Source: Sphingomonas sp. Leaf242
Lineage (GTDB): Bacteria; Pseudomonadota; Alphaproteobacteria; Sphingomonadales; Sphingomonadaceae
Reading direction: 5' to 3'
Assembly (NCBI RefSeq): GCF_001422045.1
Contig: NZ_LMLW01000008.1
Location: 562,501 to 626,500, forward strand
Length of the DNA: 64,000 bases
Below are positions 1 to 8,664 of the stretch, piece by piece (position 1 is the stretch's first letter; each line of letters opens with the position of its first letter). The position numbers and the translations under genes are program-made. Below the pieces are notes generated by a model that was not told the origin of the DNA, searched no databases, and worked only from the letters and a program-made list of their open reading frames with translations.

Positions 1-1688
1 CCCTGCGCACGCCAGCGCTGGATCGTGCGGGCGATGATCTGCTCCTCGCCGCCGACGTCGCGCCACAGTTCGGAGAACAGCGGGTCGCCCGAGGCGGGGC
101 GCTTGGCGTCCTCGAGATCGTCGAACGAGACGCGGATCGGGATCGTCACGCCTTCGCCGCAGATGATGCATTCGCGGTTGCGCAGCGCGGGGATCGAATC
201 GAGGAACCCGCGCGCGCCTTCGGGCATCGCGGCGCGGACGAACGCCTGATCGCGATCATTGTTGAGCCGCATCGCGATGATCGTGCCGCACTGCGACAAC
301 ACCCCTTCCGCGAGATCGGACGGGCGCTGCGTGATCAGCCCGAGCGACACGCCGTATTTGCGGCCTTCCTTGGCGATCCGGCCGAGAATCCGGCCGACCG
401 CGGTGTCGCTGTCCTGGCCGGCGGGGATGTAGCGATGCGCCTCCTCGCACACCAGCAGGACCGGGCGCTGCGGTTCGTTGCGCGACCAGATCGCGAAATC
501 GAACGTCATCCGCGCCAGCACCGCGACGACCACCGCGGTGATGTCGGACGGGACGCCCGAGACGTCGATGATCGAGATCGGCTTGCCGTCGCCGGGCAGC
601 CGGAAGATCCGGCCAAGGAACGCCGCCATCGTATCGGCGACCAGCATCCCCGAGAACATGAAGCCATAGCGCGGATCGGCCTTGATCTCGTCGATCTTGG
701 TCTTGAGGCGCAGGTAGGGGGCAGTGTCGCCGGCACGATCCATCTTGCCCATTTCCAGGCTGATGATGTTGGTCAGGTCGCTGAGCAGATACGGGATCGG
801 CGCATCGACCGTCAGCTTGGCGATCTCCTGGCCGAGCCGGCTCTTCGCCTTCGCCATCAGCAGGCATTTGGCGAGGATGTCGGCGTCGAACTGCCGCGCG
901 GAGCCGCTGCTGGTCAGGAAGACCTCGCAATGCTCCTCGAAATTCATCAGCCAATACGGCATCTGCAGGTTCGTGACGTCGTAGATCGCGCCGTTGGTCT
1001 TGAACGCCGCGGCATATTCGCCGTGCGGATCGATCATCACGACGTGGCCTTGTGGCGCCAGTTCGCAGATCCGGTGCAGGATCAGCGCGGCGCCGGTCGA
1101 TTTGCCCGTGCCGGTCGAGCCGACGAGCGCGAAATGCTTGCCGAGCATCGCATCGACGTACAGCGCGGCACGGATGTCCTTGGTCGGATAGACCATGCCG
1201 ACCTCGATATTGGCGCGGTCGCCGGCGGCGTAGATTTGCTTGAGGTCGGCGCTGGTGACCGGAAACACCTCGCACCCCGGCATCGGATAGCGGGTGACGC
1301 CGCGACGGAAGGTGTAGAGCTTGCCGGTCAGGCGTTCCTCGTCGCCCTCGCCGAGATAGTCGATCTCCGCGGCGATGCAGGTGCCGGCGCTATCCTCCAG
1401 CTTGAGCGAACGGATGTTGGCGACCAGCCACGACGCCCCGATCCGCATCTTGATCTGGCTGCCGACCTGGCCCGCGGCGGCGACGACGGGATCGGAATCG
1501 TCGGACAATGCGACGATCGACGCGCGATCCAGGAGTACCCGGCTGCTCGATCCGGCGATCGCGTAGACCACGCCGATCGGGGCGGTCGCCTGCACGCTGC
1601 CCAACAGGTCGTTTAGCTGCGTACCGGCGAAAGGCCCGGCCAAAGGTGAGGCATCGTGAAACGCGTTCGAGCCCGGCATTTCCGTCAT
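1..1688 (-). CDS. herA: HerA-type ATPase (DUF87/DUF853), C-terminus off the window
   Basis: Predicted hexameric DNA-translocating ATPase of the HerA/FtsK superfamily. In archaea HerA works with NurA in DNA end processing; the bacterial role is less clear. Visible are a Walker A motif GSTGTGKST at about residues 190-198, a Walker B-like strand ending in VCEEAH, and a conserved SLGLITQRPSDL stretch in the C-terminal third. The frame runs off position 1, and only a few residues appear to be missing. The ATG at 1688 follows AGGAAC by about four bases and an in-frame stop lies at 1719-1721; a second in-frame ATG at 1679 is possible. No NurA-like neighbour is seen. Confidence 0.85.
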   Translation of the reverse strand, partial: MTEMPGSNAFHDASPLAGPFAGTQLNDLLGSVQATAPIGVVYAIAGSSSRVLLDRASIVALSDDSDPVVAAAGQVGSQIKMRIGASWLVANIRSLKLEDSAGTCIAAEIDYLGEGDEERLTGKLYTFRRGVTRYPMPGCEVFPVTSADLKQIYAAGDRANIEVGMVYPTKDIRAALYVDAMLGKHFALVGSTGTGKSTGAALILHRICELAPQGHVVMIDPHGEYAAAFKTNGAIYDVTNLQMPYWLMNFEEHCEVFLTSSGSARQFDADILAKCLLMAKAKSRLGQEIAKLTVDAPIPYLLSDLTNIISLEMGKMDRAGDTAPYLRLKTKIDEIKADPRYGFMFSGMLVADTMAAFLGRIFRLPGDGKPISIIDVSGVPSDITAVVVAVLARMTFDFAIWSRNEPQRPVLLVCEEAHRYIPAGQDSDTAVGRILGRIAKEGRKYGVSLGLITQRPSDLAEGVLSQCGTIIAMRLNNDRDQAFVRAAMPEGARGFLDSIPALRNRECIICGEGVTIPIRVSFDDLEDAKRPASGDPLFSELWRDVGGEEQIIARTIQRWRAQ

Positions 1689-1764
1689 TGTTCCTGGACC
1701 CCGCACATCGCACCGACGTTATGTCGTCAAAGGCGTAAATATCCGGTGAGGATGGAGAAATTCC

Positions 1765-2544
1765 TTACAGTTTGCGCGCGATCCACCCAGCGGCCCAGCC
1801 CAGGAACACCGACAGCGCGACCGCGACCAGTCCGTAGACGACCGACGAACGCTCCGCGGCGCGCGCGACGAAGCGTTCGAACCCGGACTTACGGATGTCG
1901 ATATCGCGCACCGCCGCCGCCAGCACGCGGCCGTCGCGGATCAGAAACGTCTCCGCGGTGAAGCGACCGACGGGGACGCGGGCGGGGATCGTGACGCGCG
2001 CGCGGTACAGCACGTCGTCGGTGATCTCGACCGCGCGCGGCGCTTCGTAATACAGGCCGGCGCGGCGCTTCAGGTCGACGAGCCCCTTCTGGAACCGGTC
2101 CTGCGTATCAGTCGGCGCGCTGGACGCAGGCGACAGCTGGAGGCTGTCGAGCCCGAGTTCGTAGATCGCCCGCGTGCGATCGTCGACCAGCCGCTCGATC
2201 GGCTTGGACGAGGCGATCGCGTAGAAGCTCGGGGCGGAGCGATAGCGCAGCCGCGACGCGTTGACCCAGATGCCCGCGACCTTCTCCTTTTCGCGCATCA
2301 GGATCGACTGGGTCGGGCCCTTCACAACGACGACGATATCGGTCGGATGCTCGCCGCTCGGCAGGCGCCCGCCAGGGTACAGGATCGCGCCGAACAGTAG
2401 CAGCTCGGCACCGGTGAAGCTGTAGGCGATCTCGATGTTGCGCTGCGACACGTCGGGGACGAGCACCGGCTTGGCCTGCGCCATCATCAGTGGCGTCAGC
2501 AGGACCAGCCACGCCGGCTTCAGCGCTCGGGTCCCAACCCTCAC
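1765..2544 (-). CDS. TIGR02186 family membrane-anchored protein
   Basis: A 259-residue protein with an N-terminal signal sequence (about residues 8-24), an extracytoplasmic domain with several beta-rich segments (for example EIAYSFTGAELLLFGAI), and one C-terminal transmembrane helix (about residues 235-255). This matches the alphaproteobacterial TIGR02186 / Alph_Pro_TM family, whose biochemical role is unknown and which usually sits beside a TauE/SafE exporter. The GTG start at 2544 overlaps the stop of the upstream exporter by four bases (GTGA), so the two are almost certainly translationally coupled. A longer open frame continues upstream but lies inside the exporter gene. Confidence 0.85.
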   Translation of the reverse strand: MRVGTRALKPAWLVLLTPLMMAQAKPVLVPDVSQRNIEIAYSFTGAELLLFGAILYPGGRLPSGEHPTDIVVVVKGPTQSILMREKEKVAGIWVNASRLRYRSAPSFYAIASSKPIERLVDDRTRAIYELGLDSLQLSPASSAPTDTQDRFQKGLVDLKRRAGLYYEAPRAVEITDDVLYRARVTIPARVPVGRFTAETFLIRDGRVLAAAVRDIDIRKSGFERFVARAAERSSVVYGLVAVALSVFLGWAAGWIARKL

Positions 2545-3461
2545 GAAAGCGTGACCGAGAAGATCTCCTCGGGCCGCCAGACCAGGCCGAGCAGGATACG
2601 GGCGCCGACCAGCAACACCATCACCGCGAGCGCGAGGCGAAGATATTCGGGTTTGAACTTGGTCGCGAACCGCGCGCCGATCTGTGCGCCGACGACCGAG
2701 CCCAGCAGCAGCAGCCCGGCGAGCACGATATCCACCGCCTTGGTCGTCGTTGCGTGGACCATCGTCGCGACCGCGGTCACGAACAGCGTCTGGAACAAGG
2801 AGGTGCCGACCACCACCGAGGTCGCCATCCCGAGCAGGTAGATCATCGCCGGGATCAGGATGAAGCCGCCGCCGATCCCGAGCAGGATCGTCAGGATGCC
2901 GGTACAGAAGCCGAGCAGCAGCGGCGCGAGCGGCGAGATATAGAGGCCGGACGCATAAAAGCGGGTGCGCAGCGGCAGTGCGGCGACCAGCGGATGATGA
3001 CGCCGCTTGCGTGCTTTCGGCGGGCGGCCGGTTCGCGCGCGACCGATCGTGCCGATCGATTCCTTCGCCATCAGGCCGCCGATCGAGCCGAGCATGACGA
3101 CGTAGACGATCGCGATCACCGTATCGATCTGGCCGCTTTGCTGGAGCAGGCGGAACAGCCACGCGCCGAAGAACGAGCCGAGGATACCGCCCGCGACGAG
3201 GACTCCGCCCATCTTGGTGTCAACGCCCTTGCGGCGGAAATGCGCGAACACGCCCGAGACGCTGGCGCCGGTCACCTGGCTGGCCGACGAGGCGGCGGCG
3301 ACGGTCGGCGGGATGCCGTAGACGATCAGCAGTGGGGTGGTCAGGAACCCGCCGCCGATCCCGAACATGCCCGACAACAGCCCGACTCCCCCGCCGAGCA
3401 GGATGATCACGAGTGCGTTGACCGACAGGTTGGCGACGGGAAGATACAGGTCCACGCACAC
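2541..3461 (-). CDS. TauE/SafE family anion exporter
   Basis: A 306-residue polytopic inner-membrane protein of the sulfite exporter TauE/SafE family (formerly DUF81). Two homologous halves are visible, each with a glycine-rich signature: GMFGIGGGFLTTPLL near residue 31 and ILLGIGGGFILIPAM near residue 190. A basic cytoplasmic loop separates them (about residues 137-160). The family moves sulfite, sulfoacetate or related organosulfur anions; the substrate cannot be read from the sequence. It is coupled by GTGA overlap to the downstream TIGR02186 gene. Confidence 0.9.
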   Translation of the reverse strand: MCVDLYLPVANLSVNALVIILLGGGVGLLSGMFGIGGGFLTTPLLIVYGIPPTVAAASSASQVTGASVSGVFAHFRRKGVDTKMGGVLVAGGILGSFFGAWLFRLLQQSGQIDTVIAIVYVVMLGSIGGLMAKESIGTIGRARTGRPPKARKRRHHPLVAALPLRTRFYASGLYISPLAPLLLGFCTGILTILLGIGGGFILIPAMIYLLGMATSVVVGTSLFQTLFVTAVATMVHATTTKAVDIVLAGLLLLGSVVGAQIGARFATKFKPEYLRLALAVMVLLVGARILLGLVWRPEEIFSVTLS

Positions 3462-3498
3462 GCGTTACACCGGAACCCGGCGGCGGGGCTAGGCTGTC

Positions 3499-4512
3499 TT
3501 AAAAGTCGCTGCCGATCGACAGGGCAGGGCCGGAACCGGGACGCGCGGCGCCCGCCACGCGTTCGCGCCAGTCGAGCGTGAGGCGCAGCGATTTGCCCGC
3601 GATCGGCACGCCGACGACCAGCGACGGGCCGATGTCGAGGCGTTCGGTGCCGCGTTGCGCGCTGCCCCAGATCCCGACCCCGATATCGATCCGGGCGCCC
3701 GCGACATGGCCGAGCGGATGCGTGATCCGTGCGGACGCGTCGACGAACTTTTCGACGCCATCGCGAGCTATGACGCCGGCCTGGCCGTAAGCCTCGATGC
3801 GGACGCCGGGCGCGATGTCGGCTGGGCCATAGCCGGCGATGATCCCCAGGGTCGGGCCGCCGCGACCGCCGTCGAGCACGAACCGCTGCTCGGCGATCAG
3901 GCGGATCGGCAGCGTGGTGGGTTGCCATTCGACCCCGAGCGCGGCTTCGCGGCCTTTTCCGCGCAATGGCGCCGCAAGGCGCGCGGCCAGCGCGAACCGG
4001 CGGCGTCCTCCTAGCGCGTAGGTCAACCGCACCCCGCCTTGCGAGGCGCCGAGCTGACCGCCCGACACCGTGCCTGCGGGGCCGCCGCGGACGAGCAGCC
4101 ACGCGCTGCCGTTCAATCGCTTTGCATCGCGCGCGCGCACTGGCGGTGCGAACGGAGACGGTAGCGGGACGATTTGCCGCTTCCACTCAGGGGGAGTCGG
4201 GGGCGGGGGCGCTAGAAACCGGAGATCGGTCCGTTCAGGAATGCCGGATGTCCGCGTCCGGGCGGGGACGGGCAAGTTCGTCGTGAAGATCGGTGCGTTA
4301 CTCGGCGCGGCGATGCGGCTGCCGGCCTCGCGCCGTCCTTCCGTCCGCACCAACACCGTGGCGACGGCATCGGGAACCAGAATCCTGATCACCGCGGGAA
4401 GGGCGCCGCCAACGGGCAACGCCCGCCCATCGGACAACACGAACGCGATCCTGATCATCGTCCACCCGCCCAGCGCCATTGCCAGGAACCGCAGCGGACG
4501 ACCGCCCGTCAT
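3499..4512 (-). CDS. Secreted protein resembling the NfrA C-terminal domain
   Basis: A 337-residue protein with an N-terminal hydrophobic segment, a proline-rich linker (about residues 95-125) and a C-terminal domain of about 200 residues made of alternating strands such as GSAWLLVRGGPAG, typical of an outer-membrane or periplasmic beta-rich fold. The pattern recalls the C-terminal domain of phage N4 adsorption protein A (NfrA), here without the long N-terminal TPR part. The ATG at 4512 overlaps the stop of the NfrB-like glycosyltransferase (ATGA), which supports a shared job. The NfrA assignment comes from motif memory and context, not a search; the coding call itself is firm. Confidence 0.6.
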   Translation of the reverse strand: MTGGRPLRFLAMALGGWTMIRIAFVLSDGRALPVGGALPAVIRILVPDAVATVLVRTEGRREAGSRIAAPSNAPIFTTNLPVPARTRTSGIPERTDLRFLAPPPPTPPEWKRQIVPLPSPFAPPVRARDAKRLNGSAWLLVRGGPAGTVSGGQLGASQGGVRLTYALGGRRRFALAARLAAPLRGKGREAALGVEWQPTTLPIRLIAEQRFVLDGGRGGPTLGIIAGYGPADIAPGVRIEAYGQAGVIARDGVEKFVDASARITHPLGHVAGARIDIGVGIWGSAQRGTERLDIGPSLVVGVPIAGKSLRLTLDWRERVAGAARPGSGPALSIGSDF

Positions 4513-5939
4513 CCCGCGGCGGCGATGGACTGCGGCCGATCTGACGGGAGCGGATCGGTGTCGGCCGGCCCGGCGGGAAACTCGTGGCGGGTCTTGTCCC
4601 AGACCGGCGCCGCGCCGCGCAGCATGCCGATATAGACGATGACCGCGCGCGGTGCCGCGATCAGCGAGACGAGATTGCCGACCAGAAAGCGCGGCAGCGA
4701 CCACAGGGCCTCGCGCAGGCCGTAGCTTCGTGCGGTGAAGATCATCCGCATCGCGAGCCGCCAGACCAGCAGCGCGGCGTTGGCGACGAGCAGGACGAAG
4801 GCGATCGGGTGCGGCGCGGGGTAGGGCATGGCCGCGCCGATCTGCCAGTGCAGCAACAGCGCCGTGCCCCATGCCGGAATCGCGACATAGGCGACCGCGA
4901 GGACGACGACGGCGAGTGGCGCCCGCCGGTCGCGCATCCGCATCCAGTGATCGGCGAACGCGCGGGGGGATGCCCAGCCGGTACGATCCCAGCCGGCCAG
5001 CGCGATACCCGTCATCCAGCGGGTCTTCTGCCGAACCGATGTGGTGATCGTCCCCGGGAAATACGCACGGACCGCGACCACGCCGCCGGCATCGTCCGTC
5101 GCCACCCGCGCGAAAATGCCGCGTGCGCCGAGTTCGGCGAGGCGCAGGCCAAGCTCGTAATCTTCGGTCAGGCTGGTCGCATCGAACGGTTCGCCGCCGC
5201 GCGCCTGGGCGATCATCGCCAAAACCTCGGGCGCGATCGCGCAGCCCGTCCCCGCCAGCGGCATCCCCGCACCGAGTGACGTGCGCACGATGATCTGCTT
5301 GGCATGCGATTCCGCGAACTCGTCGGCATAATGGCCGGACACGAGCCGCGACCCGTGGTTGACCAGCGGCAACACCGGCAGTTGCACCACCTCGTATCGG
5401 TCGATCAGGCTGTCGAAGACGCGCAGTTCCTGCGCATGGACGACGTCCTCGGCGTCGTGGAGGACGATCGCCTTGGTTCTGGCGTCGTCGCGCGCATCGT
5501 CGCGGCGCAGCGCTTTCCAAAGCGTGTTGAGGCAGTCCGCCTTGGTGGTCGGGCCGTCACGCGGCCCTATGACCAGGCGTATCCGCGGGTCGCGCTCCGC
5601 TACTGCCGCGGCCGCGTCGATCGTCGCCTGATCATTGGGATAGAGACCGACATAGATGCGATAGTCGTCATGCTCGTAGCGCTCGACCGCTGCCGACAAC
5701 ATGCCACCGATCACCGCCACTTCGTCCCATGCGGCGACGAACACCGCGATCCGACCGACGGTGTGCGGCGGCGCCAGCGTGGCGAGCGTCAGGCGTGGCC
5801 GTCGCCCATAGAGGATGCGTCTGACGATATAGACAAGGTCGATCAGCAGGTCGTCGATGCCGCCGAGCAGCAATCCGACTCCGGCAAACAGCAAGGTCTC
5901 GTGCGCGAATGCGTCGACGATCCACAACGACTCGCGCAC
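4509..5939 (-). CDS. NfrB-like family 2 glycosyltransferase, membrane-bound
   Basis: A 476-residue processive-type GT2 enzyme. It has N-terminal transmembrane segments (about residues 14-42), a GT-A core with a HDAEDVVH metal/nucleotide motif near residue 168, a TSLTEDYELG acceptor motif and a RQKTRW motif typical of GT2 synthases, then several C-terminal membrane helices. The combination HDAED plus a KQIIVRTSLGAG-type segment is characteristic of NfrB (phage N4 adsorption protein B). E. coli NfrB is longer and ends in a MshEN c-di-GMP-binding domain, which has no room here. The start is GTG at 5939. It overlaps the following NfrA-C-like gene by four bases, suggesting a two-gene surface-glycan unit. 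Confidence 0.75.
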   Translation of the reverse strand: MRESLWIVDAFAHETLLFAGVGLLLGGIDDLLIDLVYIVRRILYGRRPRLTLATLAPPHTVGRIAVFVAAWDEVAVIGGMLSAAVERYEHDDYRIYVGLYPNDQATIDAAAAVAERDPRIRLVIGPRDGPTTKADCLNTLWKALRRDDARDDARTKAIVLHDAEDVVHAQELRVFDSLIDRYEVVQLPVLPLVNHGSRLVSGHYADEFAESHAKQIIVRTSLGAGMPLAGTGCAIAPEVLAMIAQARGGEPFDATSLTEDYELGLRLAELGARGIFARVATDDAGGVVAVRAYFPGTITTSVRQKTRWMTGIALAGWDRTGWASPRAFADHWMRMRDRRAPLAVVVLAVAYVAIPAWGTALLLHWQIGAAMPYPAPHPIAFVLLVANAALLVWRLAMRMIFTARSYGLREALWSLPRFLVGNLVSLIAAPRAVIVYIGMLRGAAPVWDKTRHEFPAGPADTDPLPSDRPQSIAAAG

Positions 5940-6060
5940 ATCGCACCCCCGGCGTGGAGGGTATAGGAGGTTGTATCCGTTTCGGTCTCAACCTGATCCG
6001 AATCGAATGTTTGCCGCGCGCAGGAATGGGAGAACCTTCGCGCACCTTGCGCGTTAACCA

Positions 6061-6091
6061 GCCGATCCCTTTCCCCCCTTTCGGGATCGGC
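6061..6091. terminator. Intergenic hairpin upstream of the NfrB-like gene
   Basis: A perfect 9-bp stem GCCGATCCC/GGGATCGGC with a 13-base pyrimidine-rich loop lies in the 236-bp gap between bamE and the NfrB-like gene. No clear T-run follows, so it may be a weak terminator or an mRNA stabiliser. Confidence 0.35.
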
Positions 6092-6110
6092 GCCGAACCG
6101 TTATCGGGCC

Positions 6111-6142
6111 GGCCGCGCCGATGCGTAGCACGCGGCGCGGCC
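6111..6142 (-). terminator. Possible terminator hairpin after bamE
   Basis: A 9-bp GC stem GGCCGCGCC/GGCGCGGCC lies about 35 bases after the bamE stop. It lacks a downstream T-run on the minus strand, so assignment as an intrinsic terminator is tentative. Confidence 0.35.
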
Positions 6143-6175
6143 AAACCGGCCTTAAGACGCGCGAATCAGACCGCG

Positions 6176-6685
6176 TTACGGCCGGTCGCGACCGCCGCCA
6201 CCGGTATTGCTGCCATTGCCCGCACCACCGCCACCAGCCCCCGCCGCGCCGACCGTGCCGATGTTGCCGAACAGATCCTGGAAGAACCCGCGTTCGCGAC
6301 CTAGCGTCGGCGTCTTCTTGCCGTACGGCTTGATCGAGGCGACCTGATCGAGCCCACCGCGACGGATCGCGGTGACGGTGCCCTTCTGGTCGAAGCTGAT
6401 CTGCAACGTGATCTGCGCGTTCGGGCGCGGATTGCGGAACGCGAGGTTGCGGCTGTCGCGCGCGAGATAATACCAGTCGCCCTGGTCGAACTGGCCGGCG
6501 ATCGTCGGCTTGCCCAGCGTCGCGAGCACCGACTGGCGGTTGTCGACGCCCGGCTGGACCGAGTTGACGAGGTCGGTATCGACCACATAGCCTTGGTGCG
6601 AGCGCAACTGGGTGCAGCCCGCACTCGCCAGCGCGACGAGGCCGATGGCCGCGACTTGGACGATACGGGTGGAAACGACGCTCAT
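6176..6685 (-). CDS. bamE: BamE (SmpA/OmlA) outer-membrane assembly lipoprotein
   Basis: A 169-residue lipoprotein subunit of the BAM complex that folds outer-membrane beta-barrel proteins. It has a signal peptide with lipobox ASAGC (acylated Cys 24), the BamE core with VQPGVDNRQSVLATLGKPT (about residues 42-60), and a glycine/asparagine-rich tail. The ATG at 6685 follows GGGAG by six bases; an upstream in-frame ATG at 6703 lacks such a site. It is transcribed divergently from the cytochrome bc1 chaperone gene, the usual arrangement in sphingomonads. Confidence 0.9.
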   Translation of the reverse strand: MSVVSTRIVQVAAIGLVALASAGCTQLRSHQGYVVDTDLVNSVQPGVDNRQSVLATLGKPTIAGQFDQGDWYYLARDSRNLAFRNPRPNAQITLQISFDQKGTVTAIRRGGLDQVASIKPYGKKTPTLGRERGFFQDLFGNIGTVGAAGAGGGGAGNGSNTGGGGRDRP

Positions 6686-6829
6686 ATACTCTCCCGGGGC
6701 CATACTAAGCCGAGACTGGGTCACGCGGAACACGAGCGAACGCATTTGCATCGGCCGCCGATCGCCTCGATATGCGAGGTTGCGCGGGCAAACAAGCCGA
6801 AGCGCGGTTGCGACCTGAAGGACGACGGA

Positions 6830-7336
6830 TTGGGCTGGTTCGGAAGACTGCTCGGCGAGAAGCCGGACGAGGCGCTGCCGCTGTACAATGCGGTGGTCGG
6901 TCGGGCGCGCGCGGAACATTGGTATGTCGAGGGCGCGGTGCCGGACACGGTCGACGGGCGCTTCGACATGATCGCGACGTTGCTGGCGATCGTGATGCTG
7001 CGGCTCGAGACCGAACCGGCGGGTGGCGAGCCCGCCGCGCGTCTGGCGGAACGGTTCGTCGACGACATGGACGGGCAGCTCCGGGAAATCGGGATCGGCG
7101 ACATCATCGTCGGCAAGCATATCGGCAAGATGATGAGCATGCTCGGCGGCCGTCTCGGGGCTTATCGAGACGGGCTGGCGGCGGGCGATATCGCGCCGGC
7201 CCTGGTTCGGAACCTGTACCGGGGTGTGACGCCCGACGCCGCCGCGCTGGCGCATGTTCGCGAGTCGGTGATGGCGTTTCATGCCCGGCTGGCGGCGATG
7301 CCGTTACCGAATCTGTTATCTGGAGAATTGCCGTGA
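6830..7336 (+). CDS. Ubiquinol-cytochrome c chaperone (CBP3-like)
   Basis: A 168-residue protein of the CBP3/UQCC1 chaperone family, which helps cytochrome b maturation and assembly of the bc1 complex. Seen are the family-like LPLYNAVVGRARAEHWYVEG opening (about residues 14-33) and a FVDDMDGQLREIGIGDIIVG segment near residue 85. The likely start is the TTG at 6830, preceded by AAGGA with eight bases spacing; no ATG lies at a sensible position. It overlaps the next gene (YceD) by four bases (GTGA). Confidence 0.85.
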   Translation: MGWFGRLLGEKPDEALPLYNAVVGRARAEHWYVEGAVPDTVDGRFDMIATLLAIVMLRLETEPAGGEPAARLAERFVDDMDGQLREIGIGDIIVGKHIGKMMSMLGGRLGAYRDGLAAGDIAPALVRNLYRGVTPDAAALAHVRESVMAFHARLAAMPLPNLLSGELP

Positions 7337-7857
7337 AGCCCGAGTTCAGCCGCCCCGAACGCCTCGACACGATCGGCGAACGCGAGCGGATCGTCGAGAT
7401 CGTCGCGACCGAGGACGAGCGCGCCGCGCTGGCGAAGCGGTTCGCGCTGCTGTCGATCACACGACTGGACGCGCGATTGGGGATCAAGCGCACCGACAGC
7501 GGCATCGTCGTGAAGGGCCGCGTCACCGGCGCGGCGGTGCAGGCGTGCTCGGTGACCGACGAACCGCTCGATACGAAGATCGACGAGCCGGTCGCGCTTC
7601 TGTTCGTTACGCAGTTGGTAGCGGAGGGCGACGAGGTCGAACTGTCCGACGACGCGCTCGACACGGTCGCGATCGAGGGTGGCACGATCGACCTGGGCGA
7701 AGCGGCAGCGGACACGCTGGCGCTGGCGATCGATCCGTTCCCGCGCGGGCCGAACGCGGCAGCGGCGCTGGCGGCGGCGGGGGTGATCAGCGAGGACGAG
7801 TTCCGTCCGGCGAATGCGTTCTCGGATTTGAAGGCTAGGATGGCGGGAAAGAGCTGA
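7333..7857 (+). CDS. YceD/DUF177 family protein
   Basis: A 174-residue YceD (DUF177) protein. In many bacteria this family sits upstream of rpmF and is linked to ribosome or 23S rRNA processing. It has an N-terminal beta-rich part, a GRVTGAAVQACSVTDEPL core with one of the usual cysteines (about residues 57-74), and an acidic middle segment followed by IDLGEAAADTLALAIDPFP. No rpmF follows; the 3' side is a palindromic repeat region. The GTG start at 7333 is coupled to the chaperone stop. Confidence 0.85.
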   Translation: MKPEFSRPERLDTIGERERIVEIVATEDERAALAKRFALLSITRLDARLGIKRTDSGIVVKGRVTGAAVQACSVTDEPLDTKIDEPVALLFVTQLVAEGDEVELSDDALDTVAIEGGTIDLGEAAADTLALAIDPFPRGPNAAAALAAAGVISEDEFRPANAFSDLKARMAGKS

Positions 7858-7906
7858 TCAGGCCTGCTGGGTAGTAAGGGGTAAGGGTTAGCCTATCCAC
7901 ACACCC

Positions 7907-8015
7907 GCCCCACCCCGGCGAAGGCCGGGGCCCAGTTGGAAAGGTGGGAATAACGAAGTGATTGCCTTCGTTAGCGACGTCCCCCAACTGGGCCCCGGCC
8001 TCCGCCGGGGTGGCG
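7907..8015. repeat. Palindromic intergenic repeat, family A, copy 1
   Basis: A long inverted repeat. The arms read CCCCGGCGAAGGCCGGGGCC and GGCCCCGGCCTCCGCCGGGG, flanked by CAGTTGG/CCAACTG. The centre carries AATAACGAAG/CTTCGTTAG. Two further copies lie near 13.6 and 20.2 kb. Confidence 0.8.
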
Positions 8016-8063
8016 GCTTACTCGAGTGGCGCGTGTCTGGCGGCGCGCTGCGGCTCTCTTGTT

Positions 8064-8112
8064 CTCCCGCGAAGGCGGGAGCCCAGGCTGGGTCCCCGCC
8101 TTCGCGGGGAAA
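8064..8112. repeat. Palindromic intergenic repeat, family B
   Basis: Two short GC hairpins around CCCAGGCTGGG: CTCCCGCGAAGGCGGGAG and CCCCGCCTTCGCGGGG. It lies just downstream of the sixA-like stop and could also end that transcript. Confidence 0.7.
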
Positions 8113-8119
8113 CAACTTT

Positions 8120-8656
8120 TTAGTCCGCGTCGGGACCTAAGGTCGGATCGAGATCGCGGGGTCGGATGAAGCGGGTCAGGCGGGCGGTGCCGGTCGCGAC
8201 ATCCCCCCATTCCCCCTCGAACTGAAGCTCGGCAATGCTCGCCGTTGGATACTTGTCCTCCACCGCATCGCGCAGCGGATCGGCCCCATCCGCGACCAGC
8301 ATCAGGACGAGATCCTCCAACCCAGGATTGTGCCCGACCAGCAACGCGCTCTCCGCCTCGGCGGGAAACCCGTGCACCACATCCAGCAACGTCGCCGCAG
8401 ACGCCAGATACACCCGACGGTCCAGCGCCGGCGCGATCGTCCGGCCATAGCCCGATTCGATCTGCTCCAAGGTCTCCGACACCCGCACCGCCGGCGAGGC
8501 GATCGCATGATCGAACGCCAATCCCAGCGACCGCATATGCCGCCCGACCATCACCGCCGCGCGCTTGCCCTTGGCGTTCAGCGGGCGGTCGAAATCGCGC
8601 GCGACCGGATCGTCCCAGCCGGACTTGGCGTGGCGCAACAGCGTCAACGTCTTCAT
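8120..8656 (-). CDS. SixA-type histidine phosphatase family protein
   Basis: A 178-residue protein of the histidine phosphatase (phosphoglycerate-mutase-like) superfamily, closest in size and motifs to phosphohistidine phosphatase SixA. The catalytic TLLRHAKSGWDD motif is at residues 4-15 (phosphorylated His 8) and the second conserved block LVGHNPGLEDL is near residue 103. The ATG at 8656 has GAGG seven bases upstream; an in-frame TTG at 8668 would overlap the dinG stop. It begins eight bases after the dinG-like gene ends, so the two are probably co-transcribed. Confidence 0.85.
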   Translation of the reverse strand: MKTLTLLRHAKSGWDDPVARDFDRPLNAKGKRAAVMVGRHMRSLGLAFDHAIASPAVRVSETLEQIESGYGRTIAPALDRRVYLASAATLLDVVHGFPAEAESALLVGHNPGLEDLVLMLVADGADPLRDAVEDKYPTASIAELQFEGEWGDVATGTARLTRFIRPRDLDPTLGPDAD

Positions 8657-8664
8657 GGCAATCC

